A DNA stretch of 7,612 bases from Methanobacteriota archaeon (GCA_002719475.1 PBHQ01000033.1:21757-29368); one strand, 5' to 3'; counted from the stretch's first letter, positions 1 through 7,217 are shown. Numbers and translations: made by a program. Notes: a model not told the origin generated them from the letters alone.

Positions 1-2
1 CA

Positions 3-1418
3 TTTGGCTATCTTTGTTTGAGGTTGACTAACAACATTCAATTTCGTAGTATCGAATTCACGGGCCAAGAACATATTCCAGATACGGCAGGGACTCTATG
101 CAGTTCTTGGCATACAAATGGCCTTATCGACCCAGTTGAAATTATGCTATCTCACCCCAAGAGGTTCGTCATCGGAGGGAGGCACGATCTCGTTTTGCGT
201 CCAATCATTGGTTGGTGGGCAAGGAAATTTGCAGTACAACCAGTCATCCGTAAAGCCGAACTGATTAGAGGGGGTTGTTCTGAAGAAGAAGCCACCTTCT
301 TGAATGGAAGAAGCCTAAGGGCCTTAGCAGATGGGGTCTCTTCTGGTTTTGGTTGTGCTCTCTTTCCCGAAGGAACTTCACACAGCGAATCTCACCTGAT
401 TAGATTACGTACGGGGCCCATGCGCACGGTGATTGCTGCTGCAGCGATAAGTGAGGGTTTAGGGCGGCCACGCCCGGTGATCTTGCCAATAGGTCTACAT
501 TATCGTGTCCGCCATCATTGGAGGACAGATTGTTGGGTAGAGTATTCAAAACCATTAGAAATACCAGAGTCCGCAACAGATGATGAATTGGTTAAAGCCC
601 TTGAAGCAGGTGAATGGAAAGAACCCCGGGCAGATGCAGTAATTGGATTAAGGGACGAGTTACAAGTACGTTTAGCGCCACTAACTCCAGATGCACCAGA
701 TTGGAAGACCCACCGGGCATGGCACCTTCTTGGTCATTTGAGAGCAAATAAATCTGGTAAACCGCTCAAGAGCTGGAGAGAGGAAGTTTTAGCCGCCCGT
801 GAAGTACGTGAAGATATAGCAAACGAATCGGAAAGTGAACTAGTAACTAAGGCTAAACGAGCGGCTGCAATACTCGATGATAATGGCCTAGATGGTAGAG
901 ATCTCGCCATTGATGGAAAATTAAGAAAGGGCTCGTTGTCCAAGGGAATGATACATTCTTGGCCGCTAATTCCGATGTTACTTACTTTACCCCTCTTCCT
1001 CTACTCTTGTGGTTTTCAGGCTTTCATGGGCCGTAAACTCGGAAACAAAACCGATGAAGGAATCGATGCAAGATCGACTTACCAATTCTTATTTGCCATG
1101 TTCGGCTCTTTGATTGTCTTTCCTATTTTGGCCACAATTCTTGTGTTGATTACCCATTCAATCTCTCTTTTTACAATACCTTGGAATGAAGCCCCCTTTG
1201 GACTGTCAATGATTGGAGAGAATATATTCATCCAAATCATCGTTGAATGGACCTTAATCGTCCTGTTGTTTTGGCTCTCAGCTATATTCATGGTTTCATT
1301 TTGTGATTACGCCTTTGATATCAATAAAGCGAGAACCCGCGCTTTATTGAGGAAAAAGAAAGAAGGCGAAGAGTTGGAGAACTTAACTAATGAATTAATG
1401 TCACTTTCAATAAATTAA
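3..1418 (+). CDS. Gpt2/Sct1-like glycerolipid acyltransferase (PlsC superfamily), probably 5'-partial
   Basis: Predicted to move an acyl group onto glycerol-3-phosphate or a related glycerol-phosphate acceptor at the cytoplasmic membrane. Numbering from the TTG at 18, the acceptor motif WHTNGLIDP lies at residues 31-39 (His32, Asp38) and the second block FPEGTS at 116-121. The H-x5-D spacing with a following Pro is what I recall for the Gpt2/Sct1-like branch, rather than the H-x4-D of ordinary PlsC. A basic, charged linker (about 200-310) precedes three hydrophobic segments near 312-334, 355-380 and 403-428, also typical of that branch, then a Lys/Glu-rich tail. The frame is open to the left edge and the upstream codons (F-G-Y-L-C-L) continue the hydrophobic lead-in expected before the FRSIEF strand, so the true start is probably outside the window; TTG at 18 is the first internal candidate. 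Superfamily is firm; acceptor, acyl donor and role are inferred. Confidence 0.85.
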   Translation, partial: FGYLCLRLTNNIQFRSIEFTGQEHIPDTAGTLCSSWHTNGLIDPVEIMLSHPKRFVIGGRHDLVLRPIIGWWARKFAVQPVIRKAELIRGGCSEEEATFLNGRSLRALADGVSSGFGCALFPEGTSHSESHLIRLRTGPMRTVIAAAAISEGLGRPRPVILPIGLHYRVRHHWRTDCWVEYSKPLEIPESATDDELVKALEAGEWKEPRADAVIGLRDELQVRLAPLTPDAPDWKTHRAWHLLGHLRANKSGKPLKSWREEVLAAREVREDIANESESELVTKAKRAAAILDDNGLDGRDLAIDGKLRKGSLSKGMIHSWPLIPMLLTLPLFLYSCGFQAFMGRKLGNKTDEGIDARSTYQFLFAMFGSLIVFPILATILVLITHSISLFTIPWNEAPFGLSMIGENIFIQIIVEWTLIVLLFWLSAIFMVSFCDYAFDINKARTRALLRKKKEGEELENLTNELMSLSIN

Positions 1419-1442
1419 CACCCCCTCTATTAGTCGGATTCA

Positions 1443-1450
1443 TGTATATC
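1443..1450 (+). promoter_or_regulatory. possible TATA box for the DUF2299-like gene
   Basis: TGTATATC lies in an otherwise C-rich 49-bp gap, centred about 22 bp before the ATG at 1468. No Shine-Dalgarno motif precedes that ATG, so a leaderless archaeal transcript starting at or near the ATG is plausible. The spacing is a little shorter than the usual 25-28 bp between an archaeal TATA box centre and the transcription start, and read-through from the upstream gene is equally possible. Confidence 0.3.
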
Positions 1451-1467
1451 TCCCCCCTCCCAATGGC

Positions 1468-2088
1468 ATGGACCCTGAGGACCTTGTGTCAACTATCCAA
1501 AATTGGTTGGAAGAGGAGGGCTTGTCGCCTAAGTCACAGAAAGATGACCGGTCTGAAGGCCATTGGTTACTGAAATACCCCCCTGGGCCTCACGGGCACA
1601 TGTTTGCGGTTGTCAAACCAAAAGGAAGAGATCTATTGGCAATCTCCAGTTTTACAAGAGTGGACCTTGGGCAACAACAAGAGATGACGCGTCATGTTAA
1701 GGAAGATCTCGAATCTTGGTTAGAATGGTTGCATGACATGCGCCTTACGTTAACTGGGGCTGGAGTAGACTGGGCCATCCATGTTGGAAGCACTCCAAAT
1801 ACTGGAACAGGCCCCCTACAAGCATTCAATGTCAGTTTACCCATTTGGCTCGATGGCCTAAGCAAGAATGAGATGATGCAGGGCATGCGTCGATTGTGGC
1901 TAGCAAAACTCGCTCTTATTCATGATATCAAACATCACCATGGTCCAGGGATAGGTAAACCGGGGCCGGTAGATGATCTTGAAAAGAAGCGTGCAAAGTC
2001 CAAAAAAGGCAAATCTGCCAGAGAAGAAGTAGAAACTGATGAGTCCGGAAGTTTCGGCTCAGGCTTTGACCCATCAGAATGGGTTTGA
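1468..2088 (+). CDS. DUF2299-like archaeal protein of unknown function
   Basis: A 206-residue soluble protein with no signal peptide or membrane segment. It opens with an amphipathic helix (residues 3-17, with IQNWLEEEG), followed by strand-like stretches (HWLLKYPPG, MFAVVKPKGRDLLAISS), a helix rich in Glu and Trp (about 72-95), another strand pair (VDWAIHV, FNVSLPIWLDGL) and a last helix (about 133-157). This order, and the N-terminal helix plus short paired strands, recall the archaeal DUF2299 family, whose function is not known; the assignment is from memory of the family and is moderate. After residue 160 it turns into a low-complexity Lys/Arg stretch, then an acidic Ser/Gly-rich tail ending DPSEWV, probably disordered. 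The ATG at 1468 is the first in-frame ATG, and the helix begins directly after it. It lies 49 bp after the acyltransferase gene and could be co-transcribed with it, but no functional link is visible. Confidence 0.85.
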   Translation: MDPEDLVSTIQNWLEEEGLSPKSQKDDRSEGHWLLKYPPGPHGHMFAVVKPKGRDLLAISSFTRVDLGQQQEMTRHVKEDLESWLEWLHDMRLTLTGAGVDWAIHVGSTPNTGTGPLQAFNVSLPIWLDGLSKNEMMQGMRRLWLAKLALIHDIKHHHGPGIGKPGPVDDLEKKRAKSKKGKSAREEVETDESGSFGSGFDPSEWV

Positions 2089-2110
2089 TGTTATTTGAAA
2101 CGAATTCCAT

Positions 2111-2147
2111 AATGATACGGAAGTATCTAAAATGACACGTAAGGGTC
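2111..2147. promoter_or_regulatory. two tandem 14-bp dyad-like motifs, 20-bp period
   Basis: Between the DUF2299-like gene and the giant surface-protein gene. The first unit, GATACGGAAGTATC at 2114-2127, is a perfect 5-bp inverted repeat around GGAA. The second, GACACGTAAGGGTC at 2134-2147, matches the first at 10 of 14 positions, has 4 of 5 arm pairs and carries GTAA at its centre. Including flanks, AATGATACGGAAG and AATGACACGTAAG agree at 11 of 13 positions with a 20-bp period, close to two helical turns. This could be a tandem operator for the downstream gene or a short 3' structure of the upstream mRNA; both centres fit the GNRA loop pattern. The function is inferred from symmetry only. 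Confidence 0.35.
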
Positions 2148-2204
2148 GCGGTTAAGTAAGAAGAGTTGAACCACGAAACCACTTGTAATGGACTAGTGGT
2201 ACCT

Positions 2205-2294
2205 ATGGGAAGAAGAATACAATCATGCTCTCTTGTTTTTTTGATGTTAATGTCAGTTTTCGTATCAATGATTCCTGCTCCTGAAGCGGAAGGG
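2205..2294 (+). other. signal peptide of the giant surface protein
   Basis: Residues 14-43 comprise a short basic start (Met-Gly-Arg-Arg), a hydrophobic core rich in Leu, Met, Val and Phe (about 22-36), and a Pro/Ala-containing end. Cleavage most plausibly follows Ala41 or Gly43. Cys21 lies inside the core and is not followed by a lipobox context, so a lipoprotein is unlikely. Sec export is inferred. Confidence 0.75.
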
Positions 2295-5200
2295 TCGTTG
2301 GTAGTAATCACAGAGCCCGTACAATTAGTTGATGATGGAGCCAACAACAGAATGGTGGCAATGGATTCGGATTCTGAAGGTAATATCCACGTCATATATA
2401 GCCAGAACACCCGACAAATGTACTACACAATGTTAGATCCACGAAGCAATGTATTGATTGCTCCAACTCAAATCTCCAATAATGGGGGAGCCAAAGGGTG
2501 GCATCCTGATATTGTAGTTGATAGCATGGATAGAGTCCACGCAGTATGGGCAGATAAATCCGGACAACATTCAATTGTATATACAGTATTGAACCCATGG
2601 AATGATGATAGGGACGGAACAGCAACAGATGATGGAACTCTGACGCTTATTGAAGACACCATAGTTTCTCAAAGGGCCCACAACCGTGACTGGCCAAGTA
2701 TAGCAGTAGATAGTAGGGATAATGTCCACATTGCTTGGGAAGATTCCTATGATGAGTTGGATAGATTCTACCAACAGCCACAAATCTACTATGCAATGTT
2801 AGAGCCTGATTACGCTCAGAATGCTGCATTGACGGTTTATGACGATACTTTACTCACTCCAATCATTGGACACAAGGGCCACCCTGATGTTGTTGTAGAT
2901 GCTGACGATTTCGTTCAAATCGCTTGGGATGACACTAGAGGCGGAAAGGTGGAACTCACTTTCGTCATAGACACCTCTGGGTCGATGTATTCTGAGTGGG
3001 CTGACGTTTGCACAGTAATTTATGGAGGCGCATTCAGTACAGGTGGAACCAGTTTCATGGGGATTAAGCCAATGTTGGAACAGGCTAACATGACTGTATA
3101 TGAGACACTTTATGGACTTGGAAACTATCTCCCTGGTGCAGCTAGCACAGGTAATTGTGCCGGGCACAATATGAATGCTGGCCCACGTAATACCGCATTG
3201 GGACTGACCCCTGGAGACGACAGCGGAGGAATTCGCAAACTTACTGGAACGGTATACAACGGAGGCACCTATTCCGGATATTCTGGTGAAGACTGGGGCC
3301 CAGGCTCAAATTGGGCTTGCCTATCATGGATGGATAGTAGTCTCAATGTGCCTGGAAACCCACCAACAAGTGATGATCACAAGTGGAATCCAAATGCTAC
3401 TAAGATTGTTATTCCCATTTCAGATGAAGGACCAAAGGATGGAGACCCCGCAGGCCAGTCAGATGACCACGCCTCCATCACAGAGGCTCACGATAGTTGT
3501 GTGAGAGCCGGTGTAATCCCCGTAGGGATGTATGGTCAGAGCTGGGGTGGAGCGAGCACCGTACAATCCCACTTCAGAGATTTGGCACAGTGCCCTGATG
3601 GCGTACAAGGAACACACACAAGAAATTGCCCAGGAACCACCCTTTCTAACAGCGATGCTGGCGGCCAAGTCTACGAATTCCCTTCATCAGGTAGCAGTGC
3701 TTCGCAAATGGCTCTTCTTGTAGAAGCGATGGTCTACATTTCGACCAACAATTCGCGTGAGATATACATGTCAGTTCTTGATCCATACAACCCAGATACT
3801 GGCTATGACTCCAGCGGCTTCTCGTATGGCTTGAGCGGAACAACCGTATCTGGAGGAAATTATTACGAGGACATTGGAGGACTCATTGCAGTTAACGATA
3901 CTCGAATCACCATAGATGATGCTTATTCTTTCCATCCTTCAATCGGTGTTGATATGGATGGTAATACCCACATCGCTTGGATGGACGGTAGAGACTATGG
4001 ATTCGAGAAGGATGTGTCTTACGAGGTATATTACACCAAACTCCGCCTACGTGGAGCAGGTGATTGGGACGGAGTTCCGGGTGGACTGTCCACCTACGCA
4101 ATCAAGAAGATAGAAGATACTGCTATTTCCAATGTTGAGGGTAAGGCAGCATTGCCCCAGAATAACAAGTTCGCCGCCAACAGTATGTACCCTGAATTAC
4201 TTACTGATGCTCAGAACCATGTACATATAGCGTGGCTAGATTATTGGAATACAAGCGCCCAGGAAGAAATTCAGTACGTGCGCTTGAATGAAACCACACT
4301 TACGGGCCCGGGAGATATAGCCTTAGATCCGTGGGAACCCGTAGTAGTTACAACATGGCAATCGAACAAATTAGGCCCCAGTTCTCCTAAGTGGCCTGGA
4401 ATTGGACAACCGCCAGCATTCGCTAACGACCTTGGTAGCGGCGCTCATTTAGCTTGGACTGATACTAACAAATGTGGTGAAGAAGGCAACAACAACATGT
4501 TCACAATATGTTACACTCACATCCTCACGGGACAAGTAGACATTGAATTCGATGAAGGTGAGACCTATTACCACGTGATTGAACCCGGAGAGCAGACGAT
4601 TTACAACCTTACAATCAACAACACAACACCCGGACCCTCTGATCTTGTCTCAGATACATATTCTCTGAATCTATCTGATATCCCGGCCAATTGGTCAGCC
4701 ACGCTTTACTTCTCAAACAACCACACTGCGATATTCCCAGATACGCCAATATTCCTCATGGGTGGGGACAGTGCACGTTTCTATCTCAGAGTAAGGGCTC
4801 CATCGATTTACCAAGCTAATGAAGATCAGTTAGCAGAGATAACAGTGATTGCAACAAGCCACAAGGACCCAGCGATTCGCTCAGATAGGATGACGCTAAC
4901 TCTGATGGACGTAGTACACGGAATCAATCTCGACACAAGCCATCGTATGGCAGATGTAGAACAAGGACAAACAGCGATATTCTCGATTACAATAACAAAT
5001 ACGGGAAATGTCCACGATTCTTTCGCATTCTATGATCCGACAGATCTCGAAGGGCAACAAGAATGGCTGCTACCATTTGGTTGGTTAGTAGAATTCCCTC
5101 TAGAGGTCGAATTAGACCCAGGGCAATCTACCACCAAGAATCTGAAGGTCAGCATTCCTCAAGACCAAACTCAAGGAACCTTTGTCATTTATGTCAAGGG

Positions 5201-7217
5201 GTGGTCGGTAGGAGAACCAATCAAGAGTATTTCACAAGGCACCTATGATGTATTGGAATTGTGGATTAATGTCAGTATCAAGTCTACAGGAAACATCGTG
5301 TTCGAGATATTTGATACTCAGGATGACGTATTACCTGGACAATGTGCGAACTACAATATCACAGTAGTCAAGAATTTCGCTGATGGATGGTTGGTATTTT
5401 CCACACCAGGCGCTCCTGAAGCAATGCCAGAAGGACAAGATATCGCGACTTGGACACAAGAACATTGGACTGTTGAACTAGACTTTTCTGAAGCACCTGC
5501 GGATCCTGACGGGGATGGTAAGCGGCGTTTCATCATGGATACTAGATACAAGGTGAATGTCCAAATCTGTGCTCCAACTAACGCTACTGCGGGCCTTGGT
5601 CCAGCTGTAACAGTGAAAGCACATCTCGATGGCCATGCTAAGGTTTCAGATTCGGTCATTCTTTCGACCAATGTCATTCACGTGTACGATTTGGATATAG
5701 TGACGGTTGATGATGAGATTTTGGATCCATCCTCTCCGAGTATAGATGTTAATCCTGGTGAAGATCGGATTATCACAGTGAGGACGACCAATGAGGGTAA
5801 TGGGCCAGACCGGTATGACATGCGTTTGGCCAGAGTTGCTTTGGTTGGAGGGGATGACCAACTATGGGATATCGAGGTTCCACGTTCGCTCTTACAAGAA
5901 CTCACCCGAGGAACGTCGCAAGAAATTGATATCGGTATCCATATCCCAGATCAGGTTGAGAAGGGCGAATATGTGGTGGTCATTGAAGTCTACAGCGAAG
6001 AAGCATACCCGCGCACAGGACCATCATCCACCAAACTACGCGATACTCTAATCATAACGGTCAATGTTCTCGAATTCCACGATATGCAGATTTCGATAGA
6101 CCCGAATGTAGACACAGATGTCAAGACGGCCGCCCCAGGGCAGATAATTGACTTCACCGTCAACATAACCAATGCAGGAAATGTCGAAGACACACCATCT
6201 CTTCACAACCATACTGCTGTGCGTGTAGATGGCGAATGGGTATTCGATGAAGAGCCAACCATGGGCTCGATTTCTGATTGGGTATTGAGTTGGGCAGTTG
6301 TATTGAACGCTGATAATTCACAGCCAGAGGTTGAGGAAGAGTGTCTGCAGTTAACAACTCTCGATACAAACATGGTTGCTGAAAACCCGGATCGTTGTGT
6401 TTACTTCACAGATCTTGAAGAGTATCAGATGCCAACTTTAGATGCATATGAGACAATCACTATGCGTGCGATTATTCAGATTTCACCCAATGCAAAGTTG
6501 GACACTCGCCCAATAGGATTGAAAGTCACTTCAATGAATGGGGATATGACCCAAGAAAACGGAGATCATGATGACAGTGCTAGTTGGCAAGGAGAAATGC
6601 TAGATAGTAATGAACAGATAATCACAATCCGTCTACGCGCCCCCAACCTTGAGATTCTCGAAGTTGAAGTTGGAGAGAAGCAGAACAGTGCTGACGTAGG
6701 CGAGTTCATCCCAGTTAGAGTCTTGATTCAGAACAGTGGTAATGTACACGCAACAGATGTTGTTATCGTACTGTGCCAGGGTCAAGAATCTAGTGAGATT
6801 CGCAGCGATGGATGCGATGAAACAAACATTGTGTTCAGGCAAGTAATTGGAGCACTGATGCCACCAGATGGGACAGGAGACCCAACTCCAATTGAGTTGT
6901 ATCTGCTATGGCCTGTAGATGCTGGTAGTCACGAAGTTTCCGTAGTTCTGGATCCGGACAATGAGATTGTTGAATCAAGTGAAAACGACAACATCAAAGC
7001 CGTTCCAAACGAGTTGGAATCCAGTAGCCCGCTATGGGACGTCACCTCAGCCGCCATTGCAAACTACTCATTGCCTGTTGGTATTTTGTTGCTGACTCTC
7101 TCCCTGGCTGGAGTTGTATTCATGGTTGGCCGTGGTCGAACCAGTGAAGCCAAGAGTCGCCTGGCAGAACAGAGCAGTTTGATGTCAGTCCTTGGTAGTG
7201 AAGAAGATTTACAGTAA
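2205..7217 (+). CDS. giant cell-surface protein: propeller-like repeats with inserted VWA domain, Ig/CARDB-like domains, C-terminal membrane anchor
   Basis: Predicted type I membrane protein facing outward. Residues here and elsewhere are numbered from an in-frame TTG at 2166; I prefer the ATG at residue 14 (2205), because MGRRIQS followed by a hydrophobic run and PAPEAEG is a standard signal peptide, whereas the TTG start adds 13 polar residues. Order: signal peptide 14-43; seven propeller-like repeats 60-790; a VWA domain 261-528 inside the fourth, with metal site D269-T-S-G-S273 and a later ISDEGP block (D420); Ig-like domains at about 791-917, 918-1037, 1038-1172, 1173-1302, 1303-1491 and 1494-1617, several with an N-x-G-N turn. 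The last is CARDB-like, ending DPDNEIVESSENDN. One membrane helix follows (1635-1654), then Arg-rich GRGR and an acidic end. A role in adhesion or ligand binding is inferred; no catalytic motif was seen. Cysteines pair by domain and many N-x-S/T sites occur, fitting an extracellular location. Confidence 0.9.
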   Translation: MGRRIQSCSLVFLMLMSVFVSMIPAPEAEGSLVVITEPVQLVDDGANNRMVAMDSDSEGNIHVIYSQNTRQMYYTMLDPRSNVLIAPTQISNNGGAKGWHPDIVVDSMDRVHAVWADKSGQHSIVYTVLNPWNDDRDGTATDDGTLTLIEDTIVSQRAHNRDWPSIAVDSRDNVHIAWEDSYDELDRFYQQPQIYYAMLEPDYAQNAALTVYDDTLLTPIIGHKGHPDVVVDADDFVQIAWDDTRGGKVELTFVIDTSGSMYSEWADVCTVIYGGAFSTGGTSFMGIKPMLEQANMTVYETLYGLGNYLPGAASTGNCAGHNMNAGPRNTALGLTPGDDSGGIRKLTGTVYNGGTYSGYSGEDWGPGSNWACLSWMDSSLNVPGNPPTSDDHKWNPNATKIVIPISDEGPKDGDPAGQSDDHASITEAHDSCVRAGVIPVGMYGQSWGGASTVQSHFRDLAQCPDGVQGTHTRNCPGTTLSNSDAGGQVYEFPSSGSSASQMALLVEAMVYISTNNSREIYMSVLDPYNPDTGYDSSGFSYGLSGTTVSGGNYYEDIGGLIAVNDTRITIDDAYSFHPSIGVDMDGNTHIAWMDGRDYGFEKDVSYEVYYTKLRLRGAGDWDGVPGGLSTYAIKKIEDTAISNVEGKAALPQNNKFAANSMYPELLTDAQNHVHIAWLDYWNTSAQEEIQYVRLNETTLTGPGDIALDPWEPVVVTTWQSNKLGPSSPKWPGIGQPPAFANDLGSGAHLAWTDTNKCGEEGNNNMFTICYTHILTGQVDIEFDEGETYYHVIEPGEQTIYNLTINNTTPGPSDLVSDTYSLNLSDIPANWSATLYFSNNHTAIFPDTPIFLMGGDSARFYLRVRAPSIYQANEDQLAEITVIATSHKDPAIRSDRMTLTLMDVVHGINLDTSHRMADVEQGQTAIFSITITNTGNVHDSFAFYDPTDLEGQQEWLLPFGWLVEFPLEVELDPGQSTTKNLKVSIPQDQTQGTFVIYVKGWSVGEPIKSISQGTYDVLELWINVSIKSTGNIVFEIFDTQDDVLPGQCANYNITVVKNFADGWLVFSTPGAPEAMPEGQDIATWTQEHWTVELDFSEAPADPDGDGKRRFIMDTRYKVNVQICAPTNATAGLGPAVTVKAHLDGHAKVSDSVILSTNVIHVYDLDIVTVDDEILDPSSPSIDVNPGEDRIITVRTTNEGNGPDRYDMRLARVALVGGDDQLWDIEVPRSLLQELTRGTSQEIDIGIHIPDQVEKGEYVVVIEVYSEEAYPRTGPSSTKLRDTLIITVNVLEFHDMQISIDPNVDTDVKTAAPGQIIDFTVNITNAGNVEDTPSLHNHTAVRVDGEWVFDEEPTMGSISDWVLSWAVVLNADNSQPEVEEECLQLTTLDTNMVAENPDRCVYFTDLEEYQMPTLDAYETITMRAIIQISPNAKLDTRPIGLKVTSMNGDMTQENGDHDDSASWQGEMLDSNEQIITIRLRAPNLEILEVEVGEKQNSADVGEFIPVRVLIQNSGNVHATDVVIVLCQGQESSEIRSDGCDETNIVFRQVIGALMPPDGTGDPTPIELYLLWPVDAGSHEVSVVLDPDNEIVESSENDNIKAVPNELESSSPLWDVTSAAIANYSLPVGILLLTLSLAGVVFMVGRGRTSEAKSRLAEQSSLMSVLGSEEDLQ
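2343..4535 (+). repeat. seven propeller-like repeats within the giant surface protein
   Basis: A recurring unit reads roughly as [HP]-D-I-V-V-D-x3-x-V-H-I-A-W-x-D, a variable loop, then I-Y-Y-x-x-L-D-P. Copies are seen at residues 60-92, 111-144, 175-214, 238-260 continued at 529-540, 588-630, 673-710 and 751-790. Seven copies, each with paired short strands, fit a seven-bladed beta-propeller closing on itself. The fold resembles NHL- or sialidase-like propellers in its D-x-x-x-x-V-H-x-A-W core, but a canonical Asp-box is absent and I cannot name the family. Copies 1 and 7 are the most divergent; copy 7 has two cysteines (770 and 782). Confidence 0.65.
2946..3749 (+). other. von Willebrand factor A domain nested inside the fourth propeller repeat
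   Basis: Residues 261-528. The first strand VELTFVIDTSGSM gives the D-x-S-x-S metal-ion-dependent adhesion site (Asp269, Ser271, Ser273). The central strand KIVIPISDEGP supplies Asp420 at the position of the usual later acidic residue, and VIPVGMYG and QVYEFPSS look like later strands. The coordinating threonine could not be assigned. At about 268 residues it is longer than a typical VWA of roughly 170-200, owing to a Gly/Asn/Trp-rich stretch at about 322-408. Six cysteines (282, 331, 385, 445, 476, 488) all lie inside the insert. Metal-dependent protein or ligand binding is the usual role of the family. Confidence 0.85.
7068..7127 (+). other. C-terminal transmembrane anchor of the giant surface protein
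   Basis: Residues 1635-1654 form an uninterrupted Leu/Val/Ile/Gly-rich segment. It is directly followed by Gly-Arg-Gly-Arg and a Lys/Arg-containing stretch, a typical stop-transfer signal that places the last 29 residues in the cytoplasm. With the N-terminal signal peptide, this gives an outside-facing ectodomain. Confidence 0.85.

Noticed and set aside
1419..1462. C-rich runs between the first two genes, considered as a terminator or structured RNA
   Set aside because: Two C-rich tracts are present but no partner G tract or T run allows a stable hairpin; only a weak TATA-like motif is reported.
1463..1465. ATG just upstream of the DUF2299-like gene
   Set aside because: It is out of frame with the gene starting at 1468.
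1928..2410. 160-residue open frame on the minus strand
   Set aside because: It lies antisense across the end of the DUF2299-like gene and the start of the surface-protein gene; its composition is Cys/His/Trp/Leu-rich with no domain or start context.
2850..3167. 105-residue open frame on the minus strand
   Set aside because: It is antisense to the VWA start, where the plus-strand D-T-S-G-S motif is unmistakable; the antisense product is Cys/Ser/His-rich with no recognisable domain.
2343..4535. Protein-level repeats considered as a DNA tandem repeat or recombination hotspot
   Set aside because: The repeats are clear only in protein; the DNA copies have diverged, so no recent duplication is visible.
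5351..5677. 108-residue open frame on the minus strand
   Set aside because: It is antisense inside the Ig-like region of the surface-protein gene, which is clearly coding on the plus strand.
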